From Turneriella sp. (GTDB lineage: Bacteria; Spirochaetota; Leptospiria; Turneriellales; Turneriellaceae), in NCBI GenBank assembly GCA_019186965.1, contig JABARV010000023.1:1-64000 (forward strand): a stretch of DNA of 64,000 nt, given 5' to 3'. This document shows positions 8,724 to 16,967 of this stretch, piece by piece (positions within the stretch are counted from its first letter, which is position 1; each line of letters begins with the position of its first letter). The notes beneath the pieces are model-generated. The model was not told where the DNA came from, made no database searches, and saw only the letters and a program-made list of their open reading frames with translations. Position numbers and translations under genes: made by a program.

Positions 8724-9212
8724 ATGAAGTGGCGTAGTAGATTTTTGTATGGATTTTTATTTATCGCCAGTACATGCACCGCTGGGGTACCCCACAGCGT
8801 ACAAGTTATTTTGCCGATGCCCCACAAAAACGCAGAAACCGGCGAGGCGCGGCAAACGGGAAACCTCTTTTTTTATACCGATAGAAATGTTCCTGAAACT
8901 GTCGGAGCGTATAACGCGCTTGTTTCAGGTAAAGCCGAGGAGTCGCTCAATATCCTTTCGTCGATTGACGCGGCAAACCTCCCCGGTGTGCAAAGGGCGT
9001 ACTGGCAAAACGATGTCGCAGTGTGCTTTATTTTGGCAGGGCGCTACAAAGAGGCGGATGAACTTTTAATCCAGGCAAGCGTCGTTGTAGACGAAGAACC
9101 TATTCGGCACAACCAGCGTGTAGGAATTTATCTTAAAGAAGCGTGGCGTTTAAAGAAAGAATCTAAAGAAAAACAAAAGGCAGAAATAACAACCAAAGAT
9201 GCGCCTAGGTAA
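8724..9212 (+). CDS. Exported protein with a TPR-like region
   Basis: A 162-residue protein with an N-terminal signal peptide (KWRSRFLYGFLFIASTCTA). The mature region has a helix-turn-helix pattern typical of tetratricopeptide repeats (AYNALVSGKAEESLNIL, then CFILAGRYKEADELLIQAS). I do not recognise a family. The frame is open upstream to 8598, but that would overlap the previous gene by 80 nt and would lack a signal peptide, so the ATG at 8724 is preferred. It overlaps the next gene by 14 nt, indicating co-translation. Confidence 0.6.
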   Translation: MKWRSRFLYGFLFIASTCTAGVPHSVQVILPMPHKNAETGEARQTGNLFFYTDRNVPETVGAYNALVSGKAEESLNILSSIDAANLPGVQRAYWQNDVAVCFILAGRYKEADELLIQASVVVDEEPIRHNQRVGIYLKEAWRLKKESKEKQKAEITTKDAPR

Positions 9213-9606
9213 ATGCTTTGTTTTTATTTTTTTATTTATGCGTTGTGCAGTGGGAGAGCCTGTTGCAAAAGACTACTTTAAAGGTTCGGATAAAATTGCA
9301 GGTGGACTTCCTCCGAGCGTACCTGTAGTCACCTACGATACCAACGCGGCTACTTTTACTTTTACCGCTTCAATAGATCCCGATACAGGTAGCGAAGTTA
9401 CCGATTACTTTGTATATTTTTATAAAGGCTTTCCTACAGTATATTACCAAGAGCGCGATTTAGTTCTCATCGTTCAATCTACATCAAAAACTTTTTCTAT
9501 AAATAATATTACAAGCGGTACTTACACAGTTATTGTCACAGGGTTTGATGGCCACCGCGAATCTGCAATTACCGACGATAACAAACGGAGTTTCTTAATT
9601 CCTTAA
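9199..9606 (+). CDS. Small exported protein with fibronectin type III-like domain
   Basis: A 135-residue protein with a hydrophobic signal (KCFVFIFLFMRC) that could be processed at the Cys as a lipoprotein. The rest reads like a single fibronectin III-type beta sandwich: PPSVPVVTYDTNAATFTFTA, DPDTGSEVTDYFVYF, and a closing SGTYTVIVTGFDGHRESA. No enzyme motif is visible. It overlaps the preceding gene by 14 nt and its stop overlaps the convergent TPR gene by 4 nt. The three genes from 8246 to 9606 probably form one envelope-protein unit. Confidence 0.6.
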   Translation: MRLGKCFVFIFLFMRCAVGEPVAKDYFKGSDKIAGGLPPSVPVVTYDTNAATFTFTASIDPDTGSEVTDYFVYFYKGFPTVYYQERDLVLIVQSTSKTFSINNITSGTYTVIVTGFDGHRESAITDDNKRSFLIP

Positions 9607-10544
9607 AAACGCGTTTGGAACTGTAGAGCGACATTTAAGCTGTGGAATTCGCGGCTGAGCGTACGCCATTCTTCGTTACCCAACTCTACATTATACTTGC
9701 GCGTAGAACGGTACGCTGAATACGCTTGGCCGATGTACGCTCCGGTGGCAAAGGTTGTAAATAGAATCGACTGGACCATACTATTGCGCATAAAGCCATC
9801 GTACGCTAAAAATGCTGCAGCCCCAACAAGGCTAAAACTTACGATTCCTGTATCCCACTCGCCTAAATAAAAATGACCTCCCCCCGGCAAAAGGATTGAA
9901 AAAAAAGTTGCCCAAAAAGGACTTTTGGTAGAAAGCTTGCGGGCGTCGTCCAATAGCGGGAGGGCTTTTTCAAAAAAGGTTCCATAACGCGCAGAGGCGG
10001 TATTTTTTGTATCTATTTTAGCGCTCCAATCTTTTTTAGCGTTTTCCATTGTGTGGAATGCCGCTTCAAAATTCCGGTTTCCCGCAAGCGCCATGCCGGA
10101 ATAAATTGTGTAGTCGAGAGCATAAATTTTTCCGTTTTCTTTTTCTTTAAGCTGGTTAAAAAGCCTTTCTGCATTTGAGTATTCTTCGTTTTCGTAGTAA
10201 CTTAATGCAATGTAATTTAGCGAAAGAAACTGCAATTTTTCGTCTTTAGATTCAGTCAGTGGAATCAACTCGCTTTTTGCCTGCGCAAACCTACCGCCTT
10301 CGTAGTACATTTTGCCGATTTGGAAATGGACCCAATCGAGTTTTTCGTATTTGGGAAAAAGAAAAATTACTTTTTTATATTCGGTAATTGCGCGGTAATA
10401 GTCTTGTTCGTCGGCAAAACTATCCGCCAGGTGCAAAAATGTTTGTGGCCGCGAGAAATCAGGCTGGTTTACAGGTGCGCCTACGATAGATTTTTGTATA
10501 CCCAGCGCTGCTACAAAAGAAAGGATAGCTAAAAAAATACGCAT
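9603..10544 (-). CDS. Exported/membrane TPR protein next to yidD
   Basis: A 313-residue protein with a signal peptide, about four tetratricopeptide-like repeats (residues 35-190; FADEQDYYRAITEYKKVIFL, YYENEEYSNAERLFNQL) and a C-terminal part with a glycine-rich turn and two hydrophobic segments (LLPGGGHFYLGEWDTGIVSF, then VGAAAFLAYDGF). That C-terminal pattern is common in spirochaete and Bacteroidetes proteins of unknown function. Its start codon overlaps the yidD stop, so the two are translationally coupled, which suggests a role in envelope protein biogenesis. That role is inference. Confidence 0.65.
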   Translation of the reverse strand: MRIFLAILSFVAALGIQKSIVGAPVNQPDFSRPQTFLHLADSFADEQDYYRAITEYKKVIFLFPKYEKLDWVHFQIGKMYYEGGRFAQAKSELIPLTESKDEKLQFLSLNYIALSYYENEEYSNAERLFNQLKEKENGKIYALDYTIYSGMALAGNRNFEAAFHTMENAKKDWSAKIDTKNTASARYGTFFEKALPLLDDARKLSTKSPFWATFFSILLPGGGHFYLGEWDTGIVSFSLVGAAAFLAYDGFMRNSMVQSILFTTFATGAYIGQAYSAYRSTRKYNVELGNEEWRTLSREFHSLNVALQFQTRF

Positions 10545-10912
10545 TAGTAAAGAATAGGGGGGTCTAAGGGGTACTCGCGCTGCATCGGATGGCAGCGGAT
10601 TAGCCTGTCTGTTCCCATGACGATTCCTTTAAAGAGGCCGTATTTTTGGACTGCTTCTGCAGTGTACGCAGAACAGGTGGGTACGTAGTGGCACGTTGGC
10701 CCTGAAAGGGGGCTAATATACTTTTGGTAAAAGCGGATGAGAGATATAGAGTCGCTTGGGATGTCTTTGTGGGTATGTTTTTTTTCCCAAATAGCGTCGC
10801 GTGTTACAGGGTGCCGATGCGAGATGCTCCAAGGTTCTTCTGCAAAAACGCTATTTCCTGTGGCGCTTGAAAAAAACACAAGGAAATTAAGTAGTATAAA
10901 GAAGAAACGCAT
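10544..10912 (-). CDS. yidD: YidD-family membrane protein insertion efficiency factor with signal peptide
   Basis: A 122-residue protein whose C-terminal 70 residues carry the YidD/DUF37 signature: [20 protein letters not shown], then [19 protein letters not shown]. Classic YidD is about 85 residues, cytoplasmic-facing with an amphipathic N-terminus, and sits with rnpA and yidC. Here the N-terminus is a typical signal peptide ([16 protein letters not shown]) with an extra 30-residue linker, and the neighbour is a TPR protein. The product may act on the periplasmic side, or the segment may be a membrane anchor. Transcribed leftward, divergent from the gene at 11008. Confidence 0.8.
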   Translation of the reverse strand: MRFFFILLNFLVFFSSATGNSVFAEEPWSISHRHPVTRDAIWEKKHTHKDIPSDSISLIRFYQKYISPLSGPTCHYVPTCSAYTAEAVQKYGLFKGIVMGTDRLIRCHPMQREYPLDPPILY

Positions 10913-11007
10913 CGATTAAATTCAGGGAAAATCGTTTTGGCAGGGTGTCAATCATTCGGCATGTTTAATTTCGGTTGCATATATACCGATACTATAGAGG
11001 GAGCCTT

Positions 11008-11646
11008 ATGCGACGTTTAATCAAAATTTTTTGTATTCTTACAGTTTTTGTACCTCTTTTATATGCAGTACCTTTTCAATGGGAAAGCAAAGCAGATGAA
11101 CCTGCGTTTATAATAGACGTTCCTGCAAGTTGGGCGCGTGCGTCGCGAGCACGGAACGGGGTTGGGAATGTCCATTTTGAAAAAAAAGGAGTAAAGAACC
11201 GCGTTGCGATTGAAATACGCACATACACTAGCGAAGATACCGATGTAGAACAATTAATTTTAGCGTTACGCACACGTTTGGCTGTTAAGTACGATAGGCT
11301 CTACTTAAAAAAACGCCAAGAAATGAAGTTCCGTAAAGGAGTAGAAAAGCAGCTGTGGACTGCGCGTGTGGGAAAAGTTAACTATACACTGATAACCGCT
11401 TTTATTGTGCAAGACAGCCAAGTTTTGGAAATTTCGTGTATTGCGCCTAGTACTCTGGCGAAAAATTTCCAAATTATTTTTGATAACGCGTTACTGTCGC
11501 TTAATTTTCCCGATGGTTCAGAGGGTGGCGCAAGTAACACCCCCGCAGAGGAAACTACACCCGCACCTGCAGAAGTACAACCCGTTAGCCCTTCTCTACC
11601 CGTAACGCCACCTGCCCCAGGAAAGCCGCCCACTATTGAGTTCTAA
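11008..11646 (+). CDS. Exported protein of unknown function with proline-rich tail
   Basis: A 212-residue protein with a clear signal peptide (RRLIKIFCILTVFVPLLYA). The mature domain (residues 25-165) is mixed alpha/beta with FIIDVPASWARASRA near its start, recalling PsbP-like/DUF1795 exported proteins that begin with a 'vdvPagW' strand; this is a weak resemblance. The last 40 residues are rich in Pro, Ala and Thr, as in linkers that span the periplasm or peptidoglycan. The ATG at 11008 has GAGGGAG at 5 nt; the frame stays open upstream without a better site. The next gene starts 23 nt later. Confidence 0.6.
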   Translation: MRRLIKIFCILTVFVPLLYAVPFQWESKADEPAFIIDVPASWARASRARNGVGNVHFEKKGVKNRVAIEIRTYTSEDTDVEQLILALRTRLAVKYDRLYLKKRQEMKFRKGVEKQLWTARVGKVNYTLITAFIVQDSQVLEISCIAPSTLAKNFQIIFDNALLSLNFPDGSEGGASNTPAEETTPAPAEVQPVSPSLPVTPPAPGKPPTIEF

Positions 11647-11669
11647 AGGAGTATGTAAAAGGAAAGACC

Positions 11670-12755
11670 ATGGAAAAATTACGTAAATATATTCTCGCTA
11701 TTTTTATTGCTGCGCCTCTTATGCTCCTTGCGCAGGATGCGGCAAATTCCGATGAACACGAAGAATTAAATACCCTTGCGAAAGAAATCAGCGAATTGTG
11801 GGGTGAAAAAGTATGCGCCTCGCAGGTTACGCATAAATATGAAGAAACGGTTATTTCGGTGGCGTGTAACGCAGAGTACCGTAGTGCGGAGCGCGACCGG
11901 ATGCTCGACTATCTTTTTAAGAAGGGGTATTTTTTCCGTGGCGAGTCGTACAATGTAAAAGGTACAACAGGGCACTATTGGTATAAGCTTTCCAAAAAGG
12001 ACGGCTCGCGTACGCAAAATATTTTTGTGCGCCTACACATCACAAGCCAAGCGGCGCCGTGGGGCTCTGTAAAGCCGCCAGCGCAAATCGCCATCTACGT
12101 CGACAACCTTTCGAGCGCGGATGAACTTACCGCTTGGCAAACTTTGGGAGTGCCTATTTCTTTTGGATTAAAACCAACCGAGAGCGCAAAAGAATTGCAG
12201 CAACAAATAGAAGAATACAAGCAAGAATCGTGGGTTGCCTTAGACTTGCGGCAAGGAACTTTTTCTGAGATAGACCAGACAGCGTCGTTACGCGATATTT
12301 TAGAGCAAGATTTAATCGGGCCACACATAAAAAACTCATTAGAAATGGTTGGGAACGCGATGGGGTTTGTTATCCGTGATTTAAATAACATTACAACCAC
12401 TGTAGCTCCTGCACGTGCAGTTTTTAATGCGATGAAAGCCGAAGAGAAAACTATGGTGCTTTTGCCTGCGAAATATAACCGCGTTCTTTCGACAACCGCG
12501 AACGTTATGGGGATGAATAACCACCAAGTTAATTACGACATGGCGTTGATGTGCAGAAAAGACGCAGGAAAAATTTGGTCGTACCTTAAAGGAAAAGTGA
12601 CTTCGGGCGCCGTTGTTGTGCGTTTTCCCGCAAAAGATAAGCGTTGTGCGTATAGGTTAAGTAGAACCATGCGCCACGATGGTAAGCTTGAATTTAAGGA
12701 ACTCAGCCGTGTTTTTGGCTACAACCCTGCGTCTAAAGATTTACAAGAGAAATAA
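11670..12755 (+). CDS. Exported protein, possibly a divergent polysaccharide deacetylase-like (YibQ/DUF610-type)
   Basis: A 361-residue protein with a signal peptide (LRKYILAIFIAAPLMLLA). After an N-terminal domain of about 120 residues, the C-terminal part follows the YibQ pattern: AQIAIYVDNLSS at the first strand, GVPISFGLKP at the second, ESWVALDLRQ at the third, and alternation of strand and helix to the end. Catalytic residues of true deacetylases are not obvious, as expected for the divergent group. The assignment is tentative. It is probably co-transcribed with the gene at 11008 and ends just before the MITE at 12764. Confidence 0.5.
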   Translation: MEKLRKYILAIFIAAPLMLLAQDAANSDEHEELNTLAKEISELWGEKVCASQVTHKYEETVISVACNAEYRSAERDRMLDYLFKKGYFFRGESYNVKGTTGHYWYKLSKKDGSRTQNIFVRLHITSQAAPWGSVKPPAQIAIYVDNLSSADELTAWQTLGVPISFGLKPTESAKELQQQIEEYKQESWVALDLRQGTFSEIDQTASLRDILEQDLIGPHIKNSLEMVGNAMGFVIRDLNNITTTVAPARAVFNAMKAEEKTMVLLPAKYNRVLSTTANVMGMNNHQVNYDMALMCRKDAGKIWSYLKGKVTSGAVVVRFPAKDKRCAYRLSRTMRHDGKLEFKELSRVFGYNPASKDLQEK

Positions 12756-12763
12756 AAACGTAA

Positions 12764-12972
12764 GAGCCTGTTTATGATCTAACCAGAAGGGAACTTCCTA
12801 GAATTTTTTGGCGCTAATCTGCACAAATTCCCCCACAAATCGCCGCAATTTGTTCAGCAAGGGGCGAAGACACCCGAATTTGTGCAGATTTTTGCGTTTT
12901 GTTCGACAAATCGCGCCAAAAAATTATAGGACGTTCGCCTCTTTGTCAGATTTGGAGATCATAAACAGGCTC
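12764..12972. mobile_element. 209-bp MITE-like element with nested inverted repeats
   Basis: Perfect 17-bp terminal inverted repeats, GAGCCTGTTTATGATCT at 12764-12780 and its complement at 12956-12972. Inside are two more perfect inverted pairs: AATTTTTTGGCGC (12802-12814 with 12913-12925) and AATCTGCACAAATTC (12816-12830 with 12876-12890). The whole could fold as a long cruciform or RNA hairpin. It encodes no plausible protein. No target-site duplication is clear at the edges. It lies between two convergent genes, where it could also serve as a bidirectional terminator. The termini look like those of IS5-type elements, but no transposase with such ends is in the window. Confidence 0.85.
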
Positions 12973-12983
12973 CAAGCGAATAA

Positions 12984-13769
12984 TTATTTAGCGTACGTTA
13001 CTGGAACTATAAAGCTACCGTTTGAGAGAAGCACTTCACGCGCTCTGTTGGGACCTTCGACAAAGCGGATAACTCCGCCAAAGGAGCCTGTAAGCGCAGT
13101 TATTTTTCCGTCGACCACCGTTGGTACAAGATTTACTTGGAAGAGGGTGTTTTCGTACTGTTTTTCGCGCATAATGCCGTCGCCTGTAGCAATGCGTTGT
13201 TCGCGTGTTTTATTGACCCACGTTGGGGCCTCTTCGACGAACTCCACGCGTACTTTTCTTCTTTGCTTGCGCTGGCGTTTTATAAGCTTATTGCAGTAGT
13301 CTTTATTAAAGCGGTTTGCCGTCTCGATGTGGGGTGCATGGTGGTGGCGCGGCCAACATTCGGGAATACGCTCTTCGGGTTTATCTGTAGGATCGTCTTC
13401 CATTTCTCCTGTAACTACTTCTTTGCGGCGTATATAACGCATAAAGTCGTCGTGCGCTAATGAGGTATGGGGAATGACGCTGTACATACCCGTTGTGCTT
13501 ATAACGACTAGAGAAATAGCGTTGTTTTCGCTTGTAAGCGTTACCGGGGCTTTGAGCTCGGGAAGCTCGATGTTGAGAGCAAATTGGATACGTTGTGTTT
13601 TATCGGTTTTCCCGATGACAAGCTGCAATTTATTATTTTTTTGTACAAGCGCGGTTTGTGCTCCTGTAAGTGAATACGCCTTACCATCAAGGGTAAAGTC
13701 GAGTGTTCCATCAGCGTAGATGGCCCCTGTAGTAATGAGAAGTGCAGCGAGAAGCCTTTTTAAGTACAT
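12984..13769 (-). CDS. Exported protein of unknown function
   Basis: A 261-residue protein with a signal peptide (YLKRLLAALLITTGAIYA). Residues 22-120 form a beta-rich region (DGTLDFTLDGKAYSL). The middle has a dense basic stretch (KLIKRQRKQRRKVRV) and a His cluster (WPRHHHAPH), unusual for a secreted protein and possibly nucleic acid, metal or surface binding. The C-terminal 70 residues are again beta-rich. I do not recognise the family. Its stop lies 11 nt from the right end of the MITE. It may be co-transcribed with the phospholipase D-like gene upstream, with a 111-nt gap that holds three short repeats. Confidence 0.55.
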   Translation of the reverse strand: MYLKRLLAALLITTGAIYADGTLDFTLDGKAYSLTGAQTALVQKNNKLQLVIGKTDKTQRIQFALNIELPELKAPVTLTSENNAISLVVISTTGMYSVIPHTSLAHDDFMRYIRRKEVVTGEMEDDPTDKPEERIPECWPRHHHAPHIETANRFNKDYCNKLIKRQRKQRRKVRVEFVEEAPTWVNKTREQRIATGDGIMREKQYENTLFQVNLVPTVVDGKITALTGSFGGVIRFVEGPNRAREVLLSNGSFIVPVTYAK

Positions 13770-13840
13770 AAAAACCCTACACTATTATGCACAAAAGCAG
13801 GGAGGTCGCGCCAATTTAATAGTGAACGAGTGTTCTCTAT

Positions 13841-13893
13841 GCTGCCAACTGGTAACGTAGCTACCAACTGGTAGCATCCGCTACCAACTGGTA
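13841..13893. repeat. Three GCTACCAACTGGTA repeats at the end of the PLD gene
   Basis: Copies lie at 13841-13854 (one mismatch), 13860-13873 and 13880-13893, with 19- to 20-bp spacing. Each is a small inverted repeat (TACCA-AC-TGGTA). The rightmost copy overlaps the last codons and the TAG stop of the phospholipase D-like gene, so the present C-terminus (ending NTSW) is written partly by the repeat. The other two lie in the gap before the next gene. Possible roles are an mRNA-stabilising 3' structure, an operator or a small insertion; the sequence does not decide. Confidence 0.75.
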
Positions 13894-16856
13894 TTCGCTG
13901 CATTGGAGGTGAGGAGTGAAACCCGGAAGTGTTTCCATGCGGCTTTCCCCAAGCCGATGGTCGCGCCCATGTCAGACGACGCACGGCTAAACCCACCGTC
14001 GCCGTCGTTGCAGTTGTATAATGTATTTTCATTCGTGTCTAAATCTGCTGCAATACAAGCTGCCGCCTTTTGGATAAGGCGGTCGTTAAGTCCATACACG
14101 GGGCGCTCAGGAAGTGGCCAAAACGTCTTGAGGTTGTCGAAAAGGTGTTGCATAGGGCCTTGCACCATGGCCTTGGTAAACGATCCGTCGCGGTTGCTAT
14201 AAAATACAACGTCTTGGATTCCTTTATAAGGAAGAGTACATTCAGCGCGGCTTACATCCACAGCATCGTTTTCTCCCGTTGCGCAATACGTTAAAATAAA
14301 GACTCCGTCGGTAGCCCCAAATCCAGTAGTTTCTTGGAGCGATACCGCCATTGGGTATACTAAAGGAGAAGTGTTTCTATCGGGAAAGATAGGCGCTGCC
14401 TGATTTACCCCGATACTTAAAATATCGCCTGTATTTGCATACGCATCGTTAAACTCGTACACAAGGCGTAAGTCGGTGTCGTCGTAGTAGAAGAGTTTTA
14501 GGTTACGCACAGAACCGGCGGTGGTAATTTTTACCTCAGCCCAGTCCCTTGTACCAAAGGGGAGTTGGGTGGCAGTGCCCGCGACGCGCACCTCGTTGAG
14601 GATGGCCTTGGCGAAAGTGGTGTTAAAACCGTTGAATTGTAAAGTGCTGCCACTGGCGCTGCGTGTCCCCGAATCGGTACAGCCTGCGTTGGCGGTAACG
14701 CTATAGCGGCAGGTGGGTGATGCCATAGCGGCTGCGCTGAGTGTAACGATAACCTGCGAAGCATCGCTACCTGCTGTAAGTGTTGAGACCGTAGGGGCAC
14801 TGCAGAGAAAGCCTACATCGTCGGTTTCGGCAATGCTGATTTCTCCCGCGCCTAAACAGTTATTCGTTATATGGCCGGAAACGTTACTATCGAACGTGAC
14901 GCGAATTTTGTTGGTTTGAGTTGCCTCTGCACGCACAATTTTAGGGTTTGCTTCGGTGGCATAAATATACCCTGCGGAAGAATACGTATTGCTAGCAGAG
15001 TCGGTGCAGGCAGCAAAAGCGCCACCGTCTTGCCTTAAAGAGCAGTTATACGCTTCGGAAGTTAGGTGTGTAAACCACGATTCGGGGGATTTGCCATCGG
15101 TTGCCTGTGTGCAGATAGTTCCTGAACAACCACGCCTTTCCATCGATTGCGTTATTTTAGGCGAAGCATAGTCAACAGAAGAGCCGGCGGGAGCTTGACC
15201 GCCGTTACCTGCCTCGTCGATAAGGTTCATCGCTTTGTCGTAAAGGCGAATTTTAAACTGCGAACCTGAAAGTTTAAAATTTTTTGTGCCAGAAAATTTA
15301 AAGTGCTCTGTCGAAAGAGAGCCGCCGGTGGAGTTGCGAATTTCACCGCCGTATTCATCGTAAATAATCTGTTCGTCAGCGCCTGTTTCGGCAAACGCCG
15401 ATGGCTTTAAGTTATAAAAAAGGCGAATTTGTCCAGGGCAAATGATATTGGGTTTTGCGGTTAAATACGCGGGAAATCCGACACACGATTCTTTGTTTTC
15501 GTAGTACCAATTGTAATTATCGGGAACAGGGTAAATATTGCGTTTGTCGTTTGGACCCCACTGCACCGCCCAGTGCGATAGGTCGATGGGCTGGGCTGTG
15601 TTGTTTAAAATTTCAATAAAGTCGTCGTTGTTGTTTATTGTCGATCCATTCGATGCGCCTCCCCAACCGACTTCGGTAATAATGATATCGTTTGCATTTG
15701 CTGTATGCCCATGGTTTTGCACCTTGAGAGCCATGCCGTTGGCAATCCCCCATGCACCTTTCCATTGATCGTAAATTGCATTCACCACACGAGGCTGATT
15801 GACGATGATGACGTTTTCGTCGTTGTTGTTGATGGCGTTATTCGACCAGTTAAAAGAACCCGTCGCCATGCGTGCGTGGTCGGTACCTGCATCGACCAAG
15901 ATTGTTTTGCAGTGCATTTTTCCCCCATGCGCAGGGTTATTTTTTACCGAGGTGTTTTCGTTACCGTCCCAGCGCACAAAAGGGCCGGTGGGGTTCATCG
16001 AGCCATCGTTGTTAAAAGCTGCCGAGTAGAGCTTGGGCGCTTCTTCGGAAACACCGATAATAAAGGTAGAATCGTGTATACCGTAGACGGGGATATTTTT
16101 TTGCCGCGCCATTTTCACTAGTGACGCGTCGAGCTCGTCGTGCGTGAATGCGAATATCATGTAGTGGACGCTCGTCGTTGCTGACTCCACCAATTCGATA
16201 ATCCTGTCCATCGCTTGGTCGCCTTGGTAGGGGGAAAAATAAACTTCGAAGGGGTAGTTATTCAAGGTAAGTTTATTGGCCATGTTCCGCTGGCGTTTTT
16301 GTGAAGCAAATAGCCCGTTGTGCATTTGTAGAAACTCCTCTTTGTAGAGTTTTACTACATCCGTATTCTCAATAATATACCAGTTGTTGTTGTTGCGCAC
16401 CATGTCGGTGTCGGAAATATTTCCCGTACCCATAAAAACATACTTATCGTCGACGACGGCAAATTTGTCGTGTTGGATGCCGGTGGCGTTGCCCAACGTC
16501 ATGTTGATGTTGTTGAAATACATCGCTTGGTAGCCGCTCGTATAGAACTCGTCGATATCCCCCACAACGCGCATGTCGATGTTGCGTTTGTACGCACGCA
16601 GCACCGCTTGCACCACCGAGTCTTTGGTGAAGTTATAGACGGCGAGGTATGCGTAACGCTCGGCGCCGTCTATGAGCTTAACGAGTTCGTCGTCGACTTT
16701 TTTGTCGACCATGGTGTATTGATCGCGACCGGGCTCGGAAAAATAGACAGAAAAGCGCTCGATGCCGTCGCCCAAGCCTGGGTCACCAAAACCCGCACAA
16801 CGGAGCGATGCAAAAATAAGTAACAGTGTACAAAGTAGTAAGCGACGGATTTCCAT
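13881..16856 (-). CDS. Phospholipase D-superfamily lipoprotein with lamin-tail domain
   Basis: A 991-residue exported protein. Residues 1-20 form a lipoprotein signal ending FASLRC. Two HKD motifs are intact: His129/Lys131/Asp136 and His315/Lys317/Asp322, each followed by the GTGNIS or ATGSFN type of stretch. This is the pattern of PLD-family nucleases and phospholipases. A lamin-tail domain follows at about 385-560 (IIITEVGWGGASNGS, DDFIEILNNTAQPIDLSHWA), then an Ig-like region and perhaps a second lamin-tail-like domain (ILNEVRVAGTATQL). Lamin-tail domains commonly accompany secreted nucleases. A surface nuclease is most likely, lipid hydrolysis possible. The start codon lies in an AGCTATGG element, and the stop in a GCTACCAACTGGTA repeat. 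Confidence 0.82.
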   Translation of the reverse strand: MEIRRLLLCTLLLIFASLRCAGFGDPGLGDGIERFSVYFSEPGRDQYTMVDKKVDDELVKLIDGAERYAYLAVYNFTKDSVVQAVLRAYKRNIDMRVVGDIDEFYTSGYQAMYFNNINMTLGNATGIQHDKFAVVDDKYVFMGTGNISDTDMVRNNNNWYIIENTDVVKLYKEEFLQMHNGLFASQKRQRNMANKLTLNNYPFEVYFSPYQGDQAMDRIIELVESATTSVHYMIFAFTHDELDASLVKMARQKNIPVYGIHDSTFIIGVSEEAPKLYSAAFNNDGSMNPTGPFVRWDGNENTSVKNNPAHGGKMHCKTILVDAGTDHARMATGSFNWSNNAINNNDENVIIVNQPRVVNAIYDQWKGAWGIANGMALKVQNHGHTANANDIIITEVGWGGASNGSTINNNDDFIEILNNTAQPIDLSHWAVQWGPNDKRNIYPVPDNYNWYYENKESCVGFPAYLTAKPNIICPGQIRLFYNLKPSAFAETGADEQIIYDEYGGEIRNSTGGSLSTEHFKFSGTKNFKLSGSQFKIRLYDKAMNLIDEAGNGGQAPAGSSVDYASPKITQSMERRGCSGTICTQATDGKSPESWFTHLTSEAYNCSLRQDGGAFAACTDSASNTYSSAGYIYATEANPKIVRAEATQTNKIRVTFDSNVSGHITNNCLGAGEISIAETDDVGFLCSAPTVSTLTAGSDASQVIVTLSAAAMASPTCRYSVTANAGCTDSGTRSASGSTLQFNGFNTTFAKAILNEVRVAGTATQLPFGTRDWAEVKITTAGSVRNLKLFYYDDTDLRLVYEFNDAYANTGDILSIGVNQAAPIFPDRNTSPLVYPMAVSLQETTGFGATDGVFILTYCATGENDAVDVSRAECTLPYKGIQDVVFYSNRDGSFTKAMVQGPMQHLFDNLKTFWPLPERPVYGLNDRLIQKAAACIAADLDTNENTLYNCNDGDGGFSRASSDMGATIGLGKAAWKHFRVSLLTSNAANTSW

Positions 16857-16864
16857 AGCTATGG
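16846..16864 (-). repeat. CCATAGCTATGGAAATCCG element over a start codon
   Basis: On the minus strand the 19-mer CCATAGCTATGGAAATCCG covers the ATG (16856-16854) of the phospholipase D-like gene and encodes its first four residues, MEIR. Eighteen of its bases recur at 197-214. It includes the 12-bp palindrome CCATAGCTATGG. The gene has no purine-rich ribosome binding site, so this element occupies the place where one would be expected. Confidence 0.75.
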
Positions 16865-16867
16865 TGT

Positions 16868-16895
16868 ATTAAAATAGAGTGAGGGGCTTTGTCAA
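16868..16895 (-). promoter_or_regulatory. Sigma-70-type promoter for the PLD-like gene
   Basis: On the minus strand, TTGACA (16895-16890) and TTTAAT (16873-16868) are separated by 16 bp, matching the consensus in six and five of six positions. Transcription would begin about 5 nt before the ATG at 16856, so the message would have almost no leader. Confidence 0.55.
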
Positions 16896-16967
16896 TACTT
16901 ATCGGAATAGAATTTAAGAAGCTCTATGTTTCTCTGTACACTGCATCCAAAAATATTAACTAAACCC

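Noticed and set aside
12808-13299. 163-codon frame on the plus strand covering the MITE
   Set aside because: It starts inside the MITE and runs antisense through the exported-protein gene, with no homology pattern. Treated as chance.
13760-14032. 90-codon minus-strand frame at the 3' end of the PLD gene
   Set aside because: Different frame inside the PLD coding end, composition untypical, passes through the short repeats. A frameshifted continuation of the PLD gene was considered, but the PLD frame reads cleanly to its stop.
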